Origin: Cololabis saira
Taxonomy: Eukaryota > Chordata > Actinopteri > Beloniformes > Belonidae
Assembly: GCF_033807715.1 (NCBI RefSeq)
Contig: NC_084610.1
Location: 200,001 to 264,000, forward strand
Direction: 5' to 3'
Length of the DNA stretch: 64,000 nucleotides
A program made the position numbers and the translations under genes. Every line of letters begins with the position of its first letter. Positions within the stretch are counted from its first letter, which is position 1. This document shows positions 11,694 through 22,676 of the stretch, piece by piece. The notes under the pieces are model-generated. The model had not been told where the DNA came from. It saw only the letters and a list, made by a program, of their open reading frames with translations, and ran no database searches.

Positions 11694-12531
11694 ATCAATA
11701 AACCAGATAGGAAATCTGAAAATTCAGACAGAAACTCTAGATAAGCACCAGCAGGGGGCCGGTACACTACCACTAACACAACTGGCTTCTCTGATTTCCA
11801 GCTCAGAAATTTCAGACTAAGCGTGAGGCTTTCAAATGTATTATAATTGCACTTAGGTTCAATTTTTGTTTGAAGAGTGGAGTTATAAATTGCTGCGACT
11901 CCTCCGCCTCGGCCCATCCATCCATCCATCCATCCATCCATATGTCCATCCATCCATCATCCATCCATCCATCTGTCCATCCATCCATCATCCATCCATC
12001 CATCCATCCATCCATCCATCCATCATCCATCCATCCAAGCATCCATGCATGCATGGATCCATCCATCCATCCATCCATCTGTCCATCCATCCATCATCCA
12101 TCCATCCATCATCCATCCATCCAAGCATCCATGCATCCATCCATCTGTCCATCCCTCCATCATCCATCCATCCATCCATCCATCCATCCATCCTGATGGA
12201 GATCACCATTCTGCAGCAACATAAGGATCATACAGATGTTGACGCGAGTTTGCAGCTCTGTGTTTTTATCGGTTTTTACTTTCAACCTCAAGATTTCTTT
12301 TTTGAACTAATCAAAGGAAACTTTATGTGGTGAATTATTTGTGATGATTGTAAGACGAGAACATCATCAACCAGTTTTTTTAATCATATAACTGCTATTT
12401 AAAATGCAGACTTCTAGCTGAAGGGTTTGCGTTATCGTCGCCTGAAAACAACAACAGGGACTTCAATCAGTAAATGTTGGTGTTTGATTTCAGTCGACTC
12501 TGAGAGAGACATCAGGAGCTGAAACTTCACA
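11694..12531. repeat. Tandem segmental duplication, copy 2
   Basis: This is the second copy of the 10686-11688 segment. The CATC tract here (about 11914-12193) is shorter. Near-identity of the flanks (for example GAGATCACCATTCTGCAGCA in both) points to a recent event. Confidence 0.85.
11914..12193. repeat. CATC/GATG microsatellite (duplicate copy)
   Basis: The same repeat type as 10905-11358, inside the second duplicated segment. Confidence 0.95.
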
Positions 12532-13100
12532 TGAAAAACAGCTGACTCAGCATTTACATTTCCGTTACATTTATCTGGCGCGGCTCCCAAACACACAGAC
12601 TGTAATCATCTCCCGGCCAGGGCGTCCACATGTGCATTTTTCTCTTGAAGCTTAGTCTGTTTTACGTGCAGCAAGTTGCAGTCAGGAGCTCCCGCTCACT
12701 GACTTGTTGACAGTCCTGACTGGAGAAGTGGAAACTCAACTTCTCTGCAGTTTTCACACCATTCTTCTCAAAATGGGAAACCTGAGATCCGGGAGGACGA
12801 CCGGTTTGTACACGTACGGGGTTTCTTTACCCGTCACCTGCTTTCATTTCGACCTTAAAAACACAAAACAAACCGCACGATGATTGACCGGATCGCATGG
12901 ACCATTAACAGCTGCCTCATCACTTAACAGGTAAACTCAGGTAAACTCACGGATGTCATGGTAACAACCACTAGGAGACCAGTTTTCCCATTTTTGAAGA
13001 TTTGAAATGATGCTCGGATGGAAATCTGTGACAAAACGGTGGAAAATCACTTAAAAACATGTCATAAAACATCTCTGATAAACATGCAAAACAACCACAT
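12532..13100. other. Unassigned non-coding stretch
   Basis: I see no supported gene. It may be 5' L2 or other repeat sequence. It ends at the TA dinucleotide that precedes the Tc1-like element. Confidence 0.3.
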
Positions 13101-13101
13101 A

Positions 13102-14258
<1,157 letters not shown>

Positions 14259-14660
14259 TTCGGGGTGTAACAATATATCGTGCCACAAAACGTCACGATA
14301 CGTGTCGTGGAGGTGACAAACTGTATCGCGATATTGGGTTATTAATATTAATCTATTGTGTTGACTAGAAACGCGCATCCGACCGCGACCGCAGCCGCGA
14401 CCGCGCGGACCAAAATCTTACTCCGCTCAGAAGAAAGTAGTCCCGTTTTGCGGTCCTGTTTTGAGCTCTGAACCTTTACTTATTTAAGTCTGGTGTAGAG
14501 TTAAGCCTTACCTTGTTAAAATAAACCTTTTTGGGGTCGTGAGTAGGATAAACGGGACAACTTCTGCGTGAGTTTGCGTGTACTTCAATGTCCGCTCAAC
14601 AGCGTAGGATTTCAGAACATCAACACAGCACCTAGTGCTGTATCACTCCGCCCAATCTAA
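14259..14660. mobile_element. hAT-like MITE fragment
   Basis: It starts CGGGGTGTAACAATATATCG and continues with ATACGTGTCG-type palindromic motifs, as in common teleost hAT MITEs. I did not find a matching far terminus, so the right limit is a guess. It abuts the broken Tc1. Confidence 0.45.
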
Positions 14661-15440
14661 AACATACTAACAACTGATATACTGACTAGTTTAATTATAG
14701 TCCCTGATTTACAGAATATAAAGAATATATTTATAAAATAATGAACCCTGAATTACCAAAATAACCTTCTTAACAAAAATAAATCTCCTCTTACACTTAT
14801 AAGGTGAGCATGAATCAATCTTTTTTATGATGTAAAATTGTATGTATTTATTTACTTGTATTTATTTATTCAATTTTAGTTGGTACATTTCAGGAAAAGA
14901 AAAAAGTCAAATCATACATGAGAGAAACTATTCAGTTTGTGGCAAAATATTTTTCCTTGTATGAAACTGAAGATGCATAATGCAAACCTGACATTTACTT
15001 TTAGTTCAGTTTGTAGAAAATGGTTGGCCTGGCTTTCTCTTTAAAACTTAAACAGTTATAAAACATTACAAACTGAAACAATAGGGCAAACGCACAGCAT
15101 TGTTTTGTATTATGTGTCTTTCAAATAAAAGACATTTTTTTCCAGTCATATATTCCTCTATCAAGGTTGTTAAAAAATACTGCTATAATTCTCCCCACTG
15201 TAGGTCTAACCGGGAAATAATAAGCAACCAGACAACATTTATGACATTTATACAACCGTCCTGTTGGCTTAAAATCCGTCTGTGTTGGTCAGATTCTAAA
15301 GGAGATAGGAAACCCTTATTTCTTCTCCTCAGTTTTTGCTCCACCCCTAACTAGTGACATCATCAAGTCTCCATCTCCATCATTTCTGTGAATTTTCTGG
15401 CTGGCTTTTTATCTGGGAAATAAGGTTTTCACCGTATTTG
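14661..15440. other. AT-rich non-coding stretch
   Basis: No gene, tandem array or clear transposon terminus is seen. Confidence 0.4.
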
Positions 15441-15674
15441 AGGGCCTTTTGGGATTAATAATGACTAAAAACTCCAACATCTTCCTTTGTCACACACAGG
15501 TGGACTACCGGTTGAGTTATGACTCATGACCCCTCCACCACTGTGCTTGAAGCTGGTCTGATGTTTGTTTTTCTCCAAACACGTCAACTATGAGGCACCA
15601 AGGTCAAAGAACTTCACTTTGGTCTCATCCGATGTCAACTGAGAACATCGCTGATGTCTTGTCCTCTTGGCATT
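15441..15674 (-). mobile_element. Degraded Tc1-like relic
   Basis: Fragments such as TTCTCCAAACACGTC and CACTTTGGTCTCATCCG (complement of a W-S-D-E-T-K-like region) resemble an old Tc1-type element on the minus strand. It is heavily decayed. Confidence 0.35.
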
Positions 15675-15675
15675 A

Positions 15676-15829
15676 CAGGACTGTCTCAGAAAATTTGAAT
15701 ATTGTGATAAAGTTCTTTATTTTATATTGTAATGCAATTACAAAAACAAATATGTCATACATTCTGGATTCATTACAAATCAACTGAAATATTGCAAGCC
15801 TTTTATTATTTTAATATTGCTGATTATGT
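15676..15829. mobile_element. Palindromic MITE, left arm
   Basis: It begins CAGGACTGTCTCAGAAAATT after a TA and matches, as an inverted repeat, the end of 18604-18826 over about 150 bases. It is interrupted at TGATTATG (15821-15828) by the Rex3 element. Confidence 0.8.
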
Positions 15830-16268
15830 TTTAAGAGAGGGGCTGAGCTGTCAACTGATCACCACCTGGTGGTGAGTTGGGTGCGCTGGCGGATGAGGAG
15901 GTTGGACAGACGGGGCAGACCCAAACGGATTGTGATGGTCTGTTTGGAACGTCTGGCTGAGCCCTCTGTCAGGGAAGTCTTCAACTCCCACCTCTGGGAG
16001 AGCTTCTCTCAGATCCCGGGGGAGGCGGGGGACATTGAGTCCGAGTGGACCATGTTCTCTGCCTCCATTGTCGACGCGGCGGCTCGAAGTTGTGGTCGCC
16101 TGTGGGACTCCTGATACAGTAGATAGGTACCGGCAGGCCAAGCGAGCCGCGGCTTGGGCAGTCCTGGAGGCAAAAACTCGGGTCTGGGAGGAGTTCGGGG
16201 AGGCCATGGAGGAAGACTTTCGGTCTGCCTCGAGGAAATTCTGTAGGACCGTTCGGCGCCTCAGAAGG

Positions 16269-16355
16269 GGGAAGCAGTACTCTGCCGGCACCGTTTATGG
16301 TGCGGGTGGGGGGGAAGCAGTACTCTGCCGGCACCATTTATGGTGTGGGTGGGGA
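16269..16355. repeat. Tandem duplication inside Rex3
   Basis: Two copies of about 45 bases with the shared core GCAGTACTCTGCCGGCACC. Confidence 0.8.
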
Positions 16356-17202
16356 GCTGTTGACCTCGACTGGGGACATCGTCAGACGGTGGAAGGAATA
16401 TTTCGAGGATCTCCTCAACCCGACTGACATGCCTTCCACTGAGGAAGCAGAGAGTGGGGACTCTTGGGCGTGCTCATCCATCACCCAAGCCGAGGTCACT
16501 GAGGTAGTTCATAAGCTCCTCAGTGGCAGGGCACCGGGGGTGGATGAGATTCACCCTGAGTACCTCAAGTCTCTGGATGTCGTAGGGCTGTCTTGGTTGA
16601 CACGCCTCTGCGACATCGCATGGAGGAAGGGGACAGTACCGCTGGAGTGGCAAACCGGGGTGGTGGTCCCTCTGTTTAAAAAGGGGGACTGGAGAGTGTG
16701 CTCCAACTATAGGGGGATCACATTTCTCAGCCTCCCCGGGAAAGTCTACGCCAGGGTACTGGAGAAGAGATTACGGCCGATAGTTGAACCTCGGATTCAG
16801 GAGGAACAATGCGGTTTTCGTCCCGGTCGTGGAACACTGGACCAGCTCTATACCCTCCGCAGGGTGCTTGAGGGTTCATGGGAATTTGCCCAACCAGTCT
16901 ACATGTGTTTTGTGGATCTGGAGAAGGCATTTGACCGTGTCCCTCGTGCCATTCTGTGGGGGGTGCTCAGTGAGTATGGGGTCCAGGGCCCTCTATTAAG
17001 GGCTGTCCGGTCTCTGTATGATCGGAGCAGGAGCCTGGTTCGCATTGCCGGCAGTAGATCAGACTTGTTCCCGGTGCATTTTGGACTCCGGCAGGGCTGC
17101 CCTTTGTCACCGGTCATCATTTTTATGGACAGGATTTCTAGGTGTAGCCAGTGGCCGGAGGGGATCCGTTTTGGGAACCACAGGATTTCGTCTCTGCTTT
17201 GA
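16297..17202 (+). pseudogene. Rex3 reverse transcriptase fragment
   Basis: An open frame of 301 codons covers fingers and palm up to the block before the catalytic Asp pair. The frame then jumps to a downstream part of the protein (near M-R-I-S-T-S-K), so the Asp-Asp motif is deleted. It is non-functional. Confidence 0.85.
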
Positions 17203-17546
17203 GAATGAGAATCAGCACGTCCAAGACCTAGGCCATGGTTCCCCACCGGGAAAGGTTGGCGTGCCTTCTCCAGGTGGGTGGAGAAGTCCTGCCTCAGGTG
17301 GGGGAGTTCAAGTATCTCGGGATCTTGTTCACGAGTGAGGGAACGATGGAGCGGGAGATTGACAGACGGATCGGTGCAGCGTCTGCAGTTATGCGGTCGA
17401 TGTACCGGACCGTCGTGGTGAAGAAGGAGCTGAGTCGAAAGGCGAAGCTCTCTATTTACCGGTCAATCTACGCACCTACCCTCACCTATGGTCATGAACT
17501 TTGGGTAGTGACCGAAAGGACAAGATCGCGGATACAAGGCGCCGAG

Positions 17547-18102
17547 ATGAGTTTCCTCCGCTGGGTGGCTGGACGCTCCCTTAGAGATGAGTTTCCTCCG
17601 CAGGGTGGCTGGACGCTCCCTTAGAGATGAGTTTCTTCCAGGGTGGCTGGACGCTCCCTTAGAGATGAGTTTCCTCCGCAGGGTGGCTGGACGCTCCCTT
17701 AGAGATGAGTTTCTTCCACAGGGTGGCTGGATGCTCCCTTAGAGATGAGTTTCCTCCGCAGGGTGGCTGGACGCTCCCTTAGAGATGAGTTTCCTCCGCA
17801 GGGTGGCTGGACGCTCCCTTAGAGATGAGTTTCTTCCAGGGTGGCTGGACGCTCCCTTAGAGATGAGTTTCCTCCGCAGGGTGGCTGGACGCTCCCTTAG
17901 AGATGAGTTTCCTCCGCAGGGTGGCTGGACGGTCCCTTAGAGATGAGTTTCCTCCGCAGGGTGGCTGGACGCTCCCTTAGAGATGAGTTTCTTCCAGGGT
18001 GGCTGGACGCTCCCTTAGAGATGAGTTTCCTCCGCAGGGTGGCTGGACGCTCCCTTAGAGATGAGTTTCCTCCGCAGGGCGGCTGGACGCTCCCTTAGAG
18101 AT
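17547..18102. repeat. 40-bp minisatellite within the Rex3 coding region
   Basis: Fourteen units start ATGAGTTTC..., spaced 40 bases (38 in a TTCTTCCAGG variant). In a normal Rex3 this corresponds to a single M-S-F-L-R-R-V-A-G segment, so a single coding segment has been amplified in place. Confidence 0.92.
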
Positions 18103-18365
18103 AGGGTGAGGAGTTCGGTCACCCGGGAGGAGCTCGGAGTCGAGCCGCTGCTCCTTCACATTGAGAGGAGTCAGCTGAGGTGGCTTGGGCATCTGTACCG
18201 GATGCCTCCTGGACGCCTCTGTTCCAGGCATGTCCAGGCATGTCCCTCCTCCCTAGGGAGGTGTTCCAGGCATGGAAGCAGGGAGGAGACCCTGGGGAAG
18301 ACCCAGGACACGCTGGATAGACTATGTCTCTCGGCTGGCCTGGGAACGCTTTGGACTCCCCTCGG

Positions 18366-18490
18366 AGGAGCTGGAGGAAGAGCTGGAGGAAGAGCTGGAG
18401 GAAGAGCTGGAGGAAGAGCTGGAGGAAGAGATGGAGGAAGAGATGGAGGAAGAGATGGAGGAAGAGATGGAGGAAGAGATGGAGGAAGTG
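18366..18490. repeat. 12-bp repeat near the Rex3 C-terminus
   Basis: About ten units of GGAGGAAGAGCT, later GGAGGAAGAGAT, encoding a Leu/Met-Glu-Glu-Glu repeat expanded from an E-E-L-E-E motif. Confidence 0.9.
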
Positions 18491-18565
18491 TCTGGGGTGA
18501 GGGAAGTCTGGGCATCCCAGCTAAGGCTGCTGCCCCCGCGACCCGGGAACGGATAAGCGGCGGAC

Positions 18566-18604
18566 GATGGATGGATGGATGGATGGATGGATGGATGGAT
18601 GGAT
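18566..18604. repeat. ATGG tail of Rex3
   Basis: (ATGG)n immediately at the LINE 3' end, typical of RTE-type tails. Confidence 0.85.
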
Positions 18605-18826
18605 GATTATGGTTTACAGTTTAAGATTAAGATTCCCAGAATATTCAAATTTTTTGAGATAGGATATTTGAGTTTTCTTAAGCTGTAAGCCATGATCAGC
18701 AATATTAAAATAATAAAAGGCTTGCAATATTTCAGTTGATTTGTAATGAATGCAGAATGTATGACATTTGTTTTTGTAATTGCATTACAGAAAATCACAA
18801 TATTCTAATTGTCTGAGACAGTCCTG
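18604..18826. mobile_element. Palindromic MITE, right arm
   Basis: It ends ...CTGAGACAGTCCTG, the complement of the left arm start. The inner edge repeats TGATTATG (18604-18611), the likely target duplication made by the Rex3 insertion. Without Rex3 the MITE would be about 370 bases and mostly self-complementary. Confidence 0.8.
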
Positions 18827-18868
18827 TTAATGTTAATGTTAATGTTAATGTTAATGTTAATGTTAATG
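18827..18868. repeat. TTAATG hexanucleotide repeat
   Basis: Seven tandem copies directly beside the MITE terminus. Confidence 0.9.
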
Positions 18869-18999
18869 CAGACCTGAATGCTTCTGTAGATGTCTGCACA
18901 TCTGCTGATGACCAGTTCATCCATGATTGTGTCATTTCAGATGTTTTTCTGCTTTTTTATAAATAAATATATATATATAAATACATGTTATATGGAATA

Positions 19000-19242
19000 T
19001 TAATAACTTTTAGGAGGCGGGATCATACCAAGACTGAAGCGCAGTGGGGTCAGGAAGCTGCTGACCAGCTCAGAGACTGCTCTGATTGGCCGATGGTGTT
19101 TCCGTCCCCGAGGATGGCGTCTGATATCTGATGGGAGGATGTTCGTCTCCTCCAGGGCTCGGGCCCACCGTGTGGGCGTGGCCTCATCAGCGCTGCTGGA
19201 GCTGTCAGCTCGTCTCTTCTGAACCACCGAGACCAATGGCTG
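19000..19242 (-). CDS. Possible unrecognised terminal exon
   Basis: The minus-strand frame looks coding in codon use and ends in a stop followed by AT-rich sequence. The peptide has a Ser/Ala/Asp-rich start, a basic R-H-P-R-G-R-K-H-H segment and the block V-S-E-L-V-S-S-F-L-T-P-L-R, ending P-P-K-S-Y. There is no ATG. An acceptor-like ...AACGCACAG precedes it near 19243, with a CTAAC branch-point-like motif about 28 bases further upstream. I do not recognise the protein. It could equally be a chance frame. Confidence 0.25.
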   Translation of the reverse strand, partial: QPLVSVVQKRRADSSSSADEATPTRWARALEETNILPSDIRRHPRGRKHHRPIRAVSELVSSFLTPLRFSLGMIPPPKSY

Positions 19243-20180
19243 TGCGTTGAGCGTGCGCGGCGGTTAGAGCGACGGCGGTTGTGATGTGCTGCAGGGACGT
19301 GGGCAGGGCCATGTGGGTACTTGTGCGCGAGGAGCCCTAAGTTGCAGAGGTTTTTTTTTTTCTAATTGAGTCAGGGACTTATGCTGGCAAGGTAGGCGTG
19401 TGAGTGGGGGGGCGACTAATCCCAAGCTGCTGTTGTTGTTCGTGCCTGCTGGCTGCGGATCAAAAACTTAACAGCAAGAATCAGGCAGAATGTGTGGCTG
19501 CACTTCAAAGCTGCCTCAACTTTGCTCACACCCTTGGAGCTCGCATTGTTTCATCATCTCTAGCAGTTCTTCTTCTCCTCTCACCCCCCCCTTCAGTGAG
19601 GACCCCTGCCTTCAGTCTGCATCTTTTGTCACATCTCAGCCGGTTTGAAGGCGATTTGACGGGAAGTCGTAACCTTTCTGTCGCAGCCCAGAATTAATAC
19701 AGTCAGCAGATTAATCACACGTTCAGATAAGGGGTGAGGTGTGACACTCTCACACACACACTCACACACACACACACACACACACACCAGCGCTGCTGCA
19801 GTGTGTGGTCGTTGCAGAGCTCCACCTCAGATAGCAGGCAGACGTCAGCAGCTTTGGGTGGGGGGGGTGAGGTGTGGTCGTCGTGGGCGCCGAGGTCACC
19901 GGAGGGCCGAAATGTTCAAACCCCCCCCACACACACACGTTAGCGGGGGGGCCACGGGGCTTCCTGCCGATGCTTCACAGGTGCTGCACGGCAAAAAGTC
20001 CAGCATGGAGGCTCATCGCACGTAAATGATGACCTTTTAAAAGACCTGACTTTGACTGATGACTTGTTAAGATGACCTTGTAAAGATAAAAAAACACGTC
20101 AATCAAGACATCAGAATATCTGTTTTAACCCAGCCTTCTGTGATATGTGAAGAACACATCGGCATGACGACCATACAGAA
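19243..20180. other. Non-coding with CA repeat and poly-G tracts
   Basis: A (CA)n tract is at 19756-19788 and G/C-homopolymer runs at 19858-19868 and 19921-19928. No gene is seen. Confidence 0.5.
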
Positions 20181-20199
20181 GCTGAGGTGAACGTGCACT

Positions 20200-20287
20200 C
20201 AAACACAACATCAGTCACTCAAACGCAGCATCAGTCACTGAAACGCAGCATCAGTTACTCAAACGCAGCATCAGTCACTCAAACGCT
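20200..20287. repeat. 20-bp tandem repeat
   Basis: About four copies of CATCAGTCACTCAAACGCAG with small differences. Confidence 0.85.
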
Positions 20288-22060
20288 GGTAAACGTTTCT
20301 GTGGAAACCGTAACCGAGCGTCCGGCGCTGCTTCAAAGACGCGTCGACAGAAACACGACGGATGTGACAGCTTGACTCCAGCGATGAGCGGTGGAGTGGG
20401 GGGTGGGGGGGGGGGGGGGTCTGTTTAACCACCAAACCTCTGTGACAGCAGAGACGCTTCCCATGGATGAGTCAGAAAACTCTGACGACTTTTCATCAAA
20501 GTTTAATAATGAAGCTACGAAATTTGTTTTATTGATAAATCTACTCTTTTATATGTTTTATTACACTCAATAAATGATTTGTCATTTCTGAATATTATGA
20601 AATTATTGAAACAACCCACAACGGTCACTGGAATAACGTAATAATGATCATTTTCTAATCATCGACTAATGAAAATCAAACATTTTAAGTTTCAAGATAT
20701 AATTATTTTTGTTAAATTCTAAAAAATCTAAACATTTTAATTGATTAATTAATGCTTTGATTTAGTTTTCTTCATCCAGCTTGAGTCCTGACTCATTTAC
20801 TTAAATGAATGACGTCACAGTGGTTTGTTGTCGTGTACGACCTTCTAACCTCCAAACCTAAAACAGGAGAGGAGCGTTGTCGGGTTTTCACCTCGCCGTC
20901 TTTCATTTCACATCCGCGACCCCCCCCTTCCAGACCCCCAGAGCCCCAGAACCCCAGACCCCCAGAGTTGGCATTGCAGAGTTAAATGGGATGTAAACAT
21001 GAAACACCAGTTTCAGCTGGTTCTACATCTGTCATGGAGGTTCACTAACTTCAACATCTTTATCATCAAGATTACTGATGAGAGCTTTCTCAAACTGTGA
21101 TGATAAAGACTTTGCTATAATGTCAGTAAAAGTTGCTGTTAGTCATCATTTATCAGCTGCAACGCGCTAATGAGGTGTTTCATTCACGCTGAAGAACTGG
21201 ACAAGCTCCTCTGATGTCACTGATAGATTTCTAAAGAATCCGTTTGAAGCTTGAAATAAGGCATTCAGGTCTGGATCTAGTGGTCGGTAGTTCTGGATCC
21301 AGCCTCTAGTGGTCTGTAGAGGAACTGCAAAAATCAAACTGGATACAAAGCTGTTGGAGGAGGAAGGTTTTTTCTTGACTGAATGATATTAAGTAAAAAC
21401 ACAAGTGAAAAAAGTAGCAATAAAATGACAAAAGAACAACATCTCATGGACAAAAAAGAACTGATATGTACTCTTCATTTTGGAGGATATAGGAAACAAG
21501 GGATCATCGTCATTTAGAAATGTCATGTTTTCATTGTTCTGACTTCCTTAAAAATCTAGATAAAGTAATTTGTTTTTAAAAACATCTTATCGATGAAAAA
21601 GAGTAAAACATTTACCAGATGTTCGTGAGTATAATTTCTTGAGGAATCCGGAGAGAAAACATTTCCAGCGTAAAAACAGAAAGAGAAATCGTTTAAAGAG
21701 CGTCAGTGTCGTCCACATCAACGCTGTCATCATCAGAGACGCTTGTCACGAACTTAAATGGACGAGGTCAGGACAAGCTTGTTTCTCATGATGATGAAGA
21801 ACACAAACGCTGCCCCTGGTGTTTGGGGGTGTAATTACAGAGCCGCGCAGACAACACATAGACCTGCTAGCTACCGCGTCAACCACAACTGCTGCGTAGA
21901 AGCACCAATCCTGTTAATCCATGTTGCTCTGTCCAGTCATGGTTATTTATCTGTGAACTAGCCATGAACTGATGTGTGTGTGTTCATTACTGGAAAAATA
22001 ATCTAGTGATGGCACGCGGCCCTGAGCAGGAACGTTACAGCGTATTGTGGAACATCAAAC
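20288..22060. other. Non-coding stretch
   Basis: AT-rich and without supported genes. A poly-G run lies at 20399-20420. Confidence 0.4.
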
Positions 22061-22676
22061 GCACCGCATTTTAAGGCACATGATAAAACATATAAAGCAA
22101 AACAAAACAGTCTGTTAAGTCAAACTTTATTCAACTCATTCACAATAACTCAGAATATCGTTCAGTTGTAACTAAAACAGAAAAATACATTTTAAATCAT
22201 TCGTCCTCCATGAATCCACCAATAAAAAGTGGGGGAGGTAAGAGTCGTACTAAGTCCTGTTCTCTGATTGGCTCATCGTTGCCAGTGGTAACAGACACCT
22301 GAAGTTAGTGTGAGGTTGGAACAGCGTTGTATTCCAACATTTGATTATGATACATGGGTTTCCGCTAAAAACCTAACGTTGGCGTGACGTCTAATTACAG
22401 TAAGGTTACATAGACTAGATGTTGGATGATGGTTGTTATCTAACGTTGTCTGACGGTGTAACCTGTATCCAACCAAGGACTGACTTTAACGTGTCTGAAC
22501 GGTCGACCATCAGTCAAGCGGAGCAGCTTTGTAACTTACCAAAGTCACTCATTTTGACAGATTTCTGAGCTCAGGTACCACATAAAACTAGTTTGAGGTC
22601 AGTAAACAACAAGATTCATACATAAGTGTAGAACATTTAAGGATTTTAAATGCCTTAAGTGCGGAAAATACGGTAC
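22060..22676. mobile_element. Possible pogo-type MITE remnant
   Basis: The end at about 22655-22676 reads (minus) TACCGTATTTTCCGCACTTA, a terminus common in teleost MITEs and similar to the end of the pogo relic at 36451. A related CGCACCGCATTTTAAGGCAC lies at 22069. The interior has no recognisable coding sequence. Confidence 0.35.

Larger units (their letters stand above)
15829..18603 (+). mobile_element. Rex3 (RTE-clade) LINE, 5'-truncated and degraded
   Basis: Plus-strand frames carry the C-terminal end of the endonuclease (D-H-H-L-V), then reverse transcriptase (S-N-Y-R-G-I-T, C-G-F-R-P-G-R-G-T, F-V-D-L-E-K-A-F-D, L-R-Q-G-C-P-L-S-P). Two short sequences match, exactly or with one mismatch, what I recall of the standard Rex3 PCR primer sites: TGGCAAACCGGGGTGGTGGT at 16648-16667 and the complement of CGGTGACAAAGGGCAGCCC ending at 17112. 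Lesions: a deletion near 16098, a tandem duplication at 16269-16355, loss of the F-A-D-D catalytic block near 17195-17205, and tandem expansions at 17547-18102 and 18366-18490. The 3' end has the ATGG/GATG repeat tail typical of RTE elements. Confidence 0.9.

Noticed and set aside
10855..12333. Long open frames of His-Pro-Ser-Ile or Met-Asp-Gly-Trp repeats (also at 47090-48022)
   Set aside because: They are translations of (CATC)n microsatellites; frames are open because the repeat lacks stops.
17547..18102. CRISPR-like array (also 35231, 42331, 59958)
   Set aside because: Units are contiguous tandem repeats without unique spacers, in a vertebrate genome.
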